NCBI GenBank assembly: GCA_029239545.1
Contig: JARBUQ010000139.1
Span: 1-9,216, forward strand
Direction of reading: 5' to 3'
DNA length: 9,216 nucleotides
DNA from: Paenibacillus sp.
GTDB lineage: Bacteria; Bacillota; Bacilli; Paenibacillales; NBRC-103111
Made by a program: the position numbers and the translations under genes. How positions within the stretch are numbered: position 1 is the stretch's first letter; each line of letters starts with the position of its first letter. Shown here one piece after another: positions 7,453-9,216 of the stretch. A model generated the notes under the pieces. It had not been told where the DNA came from, did not search any database, and saw nothing but the letters and a program-made list of their open reading frames with translations.

Positions 7453-8081
7453 ACGAAGAAAGCCTCCTCCAGCATCATGCATAGCACATGGTAGATTGGA
7501 AGATGACGCTCCTGAATGTCTGGTGTTGAACGATAAGGCACACGAATCGTCACATCGCAAAGTTCTTTTAAGCGGCCTCCGCCTTCCCCAGTCAAACCAA
7601 TGGTGTAGACACCAAGTGCTTTGGCAACTTGCACCGCGTGTACAATATTAGCCGAGTTACCCGATGTACTGAATACAACGAGTGTATCCTCCGGCTTGCC
7701 GTAGCCGTATACCTGCTGCGCGAATACCATGTCTGCCGCCACATCGTTATTGAAAGCTGTTGCAAACGCTGTATGGCTGACAAGCGAAATGGCCGGCAGC
7801 GCACCTTGCAAATGATCAGCCAAATACGTCCCCTGATCTTCGCCATGAAGCATCATTTTGTCTCTTTGCTCCTTGGGTAGCTTGCGCGGCGACATAAATC
7901 CTTTCATCAACTCACCCACAACGTGTTCACAATCAGCTGCACTTCCTCCGTTACCGGCAAGCAACATTTTGCCTGCCTTTTCAAACGACACCTTCATAGC
8001 TTCAAATGCCTCTTGAATCGATGAACGGCACGGTTCCAAGTCTGGATATTTCACGAAAAGCTGCTCCATCGTTTGACTCAT
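7449..8081 (-). CDS. GmhA-like SIS-domain phosphosugar isomerase
   Basis: A 210-residue single-SIS-domain protein like D-sedoheptulose-7-phosphate isomerase (GmhA), which interconverts a ketose phosphate and an aldose phosphate. Seen: LAGNGGSAADCEHVVGEL (41-58) and STSGNSANIVHA (138-149), the two phosphate-binding loops; H53 and E57 spaced as the metal ligands of GmhA enzymes; Q190 and H198 in IQERHLPIYHVLC (189-201), with the spacing of the GmhA Gln/His pair. E57 and H198 should be the catalytic base and acid. Relative to E. coli GmhA (192 residues) there is an extra segment of about 26 residues, mostly within 63-95. The start at 8081 is supported by AGGAGG about 10 bases upstream. It lies 24 bases after the DUF1537 kinase gene and overlaps the ROK kinase by ATGA. 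No heptose-assembly genes are visible, so a different sugar phosphate is possible. The fold and active site are well supported; the true substrate is not. Confidence 0.93.
   Translation of the reverse strand: MSQTMEQLFVKYPDLEPCRSSIQEAFEAMKVSFEKAGKMLLAGNGGSAADCEHVVGELMKGFMSPRKLPKEQRDKMMLHGEDQGTYLADHLQGALPAISLVSHTAFATAFNNDVAADMVFAQQVYGYGKPEDTLVVFSTSGNSANIVHAVQVAKALGVYTIGLTGEGGGRLKELCDVTIRVPYRSTPDIQERHLPIYHVLCMMLEEAFFV
7463..7470 (-). promoter_or_regulatory. Ribosome binding site deciding the ROK kinase start
   Basis: GGAGGAGG lies 10 bases before ATG at 7450-7452, inside the last codons of the isomerase gene. It supports the short ROK form that begins just ahead of the phosphate-binding loop, and together with the ATGA overlap it indicates translational coupling of isomerase and kinase. 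Confidence 0.7.
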
Positions 8082-8105
8082 TTGTCAATCTCCTCCTAAG
8101 ACAGG

Positions 8106-9216
8106 TTATGTTTGTTTCAAATGTTCAATAGCTTCTATGAAAAAGGGTTCGCTGCCAAAGCTGCCTGATTTCAACACCAAAAAGCGCTGCGGCGTTTGCA
8201 GTGTTAAACAGGACGGTAGACCCGGCTCAATTTCTTGCCAGATGCTCAGTCCGCCAATGCCCAACTTATCGCAGACAGCAGCGGACGTTTCCCCTCCAGC
8301 GATGAGCAGACGCTGCTGCCCTGTCTCATTGACGACCGACTGTATGACGTCGGACAGCGCATTCGAAACGATAATGGACACTTCCGTATTGTCGTAGCCG
8401 AGTTCAACGCCTTTTACTTTCGTCCCCGCCACTTTGAGCGGACTATTCGAGGCGTGAATGAGTACGTCCTGACCGTCCTTTAGAAGTCTCGACGCCTGTT
8501 CGACCAATTGCTTGCAGAGCGTGTGTTTCTCAATTGGGTCAAACAAGAGCAAGGAATTGAGCTCCAACGCTGTCAGGCCCTGCTTTTTTGCATAGGCAAT
8601 TTGCGCAGCCGTTTGTGGCATTAAGCTGCCTGCGGCGCACAAAACAGCTGAGCGTCCAAGCGCTGGCAGCTTATTCGCAACACCCTTTTGCAGGGCATTC
8701 GGCTTTTCTAACAACGCCAATTCCTCGGCCAATGCTGAGCTTCCGCAAATAATCGGCTCAGCATGAACCGCTTGCGCAATGGTCTTCAGTGACTGCTGAT
8801 CACGCACATCGAAGATGACATAGGTGAAGCCTGATTGCTTCATCACTGCAATTTGCTCCTCTAACACTGAAACACCTTGTTCTACAATATGAATGGGAAT
8901 AAGTCCTACACGGCGGTCCGTTTGTGATTGTAAAATATCAACCAAATTGGAGCTGCGCATCGGATGCACAGGATCATTTCTAAACTCGGATTCTTCCAGT
9001 TTTTTACCATGTACATAATGAATGCCATTCAACGTAGTACGTCCATTTTTCGGAAAACCAAGCACTACTATGCCAAAAGATGCCTCAAGTGCATCAAGCA
9101 TGGCATCAAATTCTGTCCCGATATTGCCTCTGAAAACGGAGCACGTTTTATTGATAAAACGTGCGCACCCAGCTTCCTGCAGCCGCTTCGTCATCTGGTA
9201 CACCTTCGTGTAAGCA
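8106..9216 (-). CDS. Four-carbon acid sugar kinase family protein (DUF1537), N-terminus cut by window edge
   Basis: The frame is open to the right edge: codons before the GTG at 9203 read AYTKVYQMTKRLQEAG, which matches the family just ahead of its next conserved motif, so the real start lies outside the window and that GTG is not it. Roughly the first 60-80 residues, including the N-terminal DDxTGA-type motif, are missing. Seen, counted from 9203: INKTCSVFRGNIGTEFDAM (17-35), GFPKNGRTTLNGIHYVHGKK (53-72), EFRNDPVHPM (77-86), and at the C-terminus IAGGETSAAVCDKLGI, IEPGLPS and VLKSGSFGSEPFF, which are the nucleotide-binding and end motifs of the C-terminal domain. Characterised relatives (OtnK, DtnK and others) phosphorylate 3-oxo-tetronate, threonate or erythronate. 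The first motif has Cys where KxDSTLRG is common. It is first of the visible genes to be transcribed. Family assignment is strong; the acid sugar is unknown. Confidence 0.91.
   Translation of the reverse strand, partial: AYTKVYQMTKRLQEAGCARFINKTCSVFRGNIGTEFDAMLDALEASFGIVVLGFPKNGRTTLNGIHYVHGKKLEESEFRNDPVHPMRSSNLVDILQSQTDRRVGLIPIHIVEQGVSVLEEQIAVMKQSGFTYVIFDVRDQQSLKTIAQAVHAEPIICGSSALAEELALLEKPNALQKGVANKLPALGRSAVLCAAGSLMPQTAAQIAYAKKQGLTALELNSLLLFDPIEKHTLCKQLVEQASRLLKDGQDVLIHASNSPLKVAGTKVKGVELGYDNTEVSIIVSNALSDVIQSVVNETGQQRLLIAGGETSAAVCDKLGIGGLSIWQEIEPGLPSCLTLQTPQRFLVLKSGSFGSEPFFIEAIEHLKQT

Noticed and set aside
7453..7560. Upstream extension of the ROK kinase to a start at 7560
   Set aside because: These 36 residues lie inside the isomerase gene and carry no ROK-like sequence. 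The strong ribosome site and ATGA overlap support 7452.
7247..7651. Plus-strand open frame of 134 codons
   Set aside because: It spans the isomerase/ROK junction in antisense, where both minus-strand genes are well supported.
1..9216. Mobile elements, CRISPR arrays, tRNA or rRNA genes
   Set aside because: No transposase, inverted terminal repeats, regularly spaced repeats or RNA gene were seen; the window is filled by seven metabolic genes.

Overview
All seven genes in this window lie on the minus strand and together fill almost all 9216 bases. Transcription therefore enters from the right edge and runs towards position 1. Strong AGGAGG-type ribosome binding sites, mid-range GC, and a combination of a GH36 raffinose-synthase-like glycosidase with a GcnA-like GH20 hexosaminidase suggest a Gram-positive of the Bacillales, most likely Paenibacillus or a relative. 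That assignment is inference; the window holds no phylogenetic marker.

Layout in transcription order: (1) a four-carbon acid sugar kinase family protein (DUF1537), with its N-terminus cut off by the right edge; (2) a GmhA-like SIS-domain phosphosugar isomerase; (3) a ROK-family sugar kinase; (4) a GH36 raffinose-synthase/Sip1-type alpha-galactosidase-like protein; (5) a FAD-dependent oxidoreductase with a HEAT-like helical tail, broken near its 5' end by a nonsense codon and a frameshift; (6) a GH20 beta-N-acetylhexosaminidase of the GcnA/Hex1 type; (7) an FGGY carbohydrate kinase running off the left edge. Gaps are 0-26 bases and two junctions are ATGA overlaps, so this looks like one operon. 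Its promoter and terminator, and any transporter or regulator, must lie outside the window.

None of the proteins with a visible N-terminus has a signal peptide, so the products should act in the cytoplasm on imported oligosaccharides or glycosides. A plausible reading is that the two glycosidases release monosaccharides, the oxidoreductase (when intact) modifies a sugar or glycoside, and the ROK, FGGY and DUF1537 kinases with the SIS isomerase feed the products into central metabolism. The combination of three unrelated kinase folds, a GmhA-like isomerase and two glycosidases does not match a pathway I can name, so the substrate is open.

The most notable local observation is the damaged start of the oxidoreductase gene. 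The ribosome site, start codon and GGxxxG nucleotide-binding motif can all be read, but an in-frame TGA and a one-base frame loss within about 100 bases separate them from an otherwise intact 395-codon frame. The rest of the cluster looks intact.
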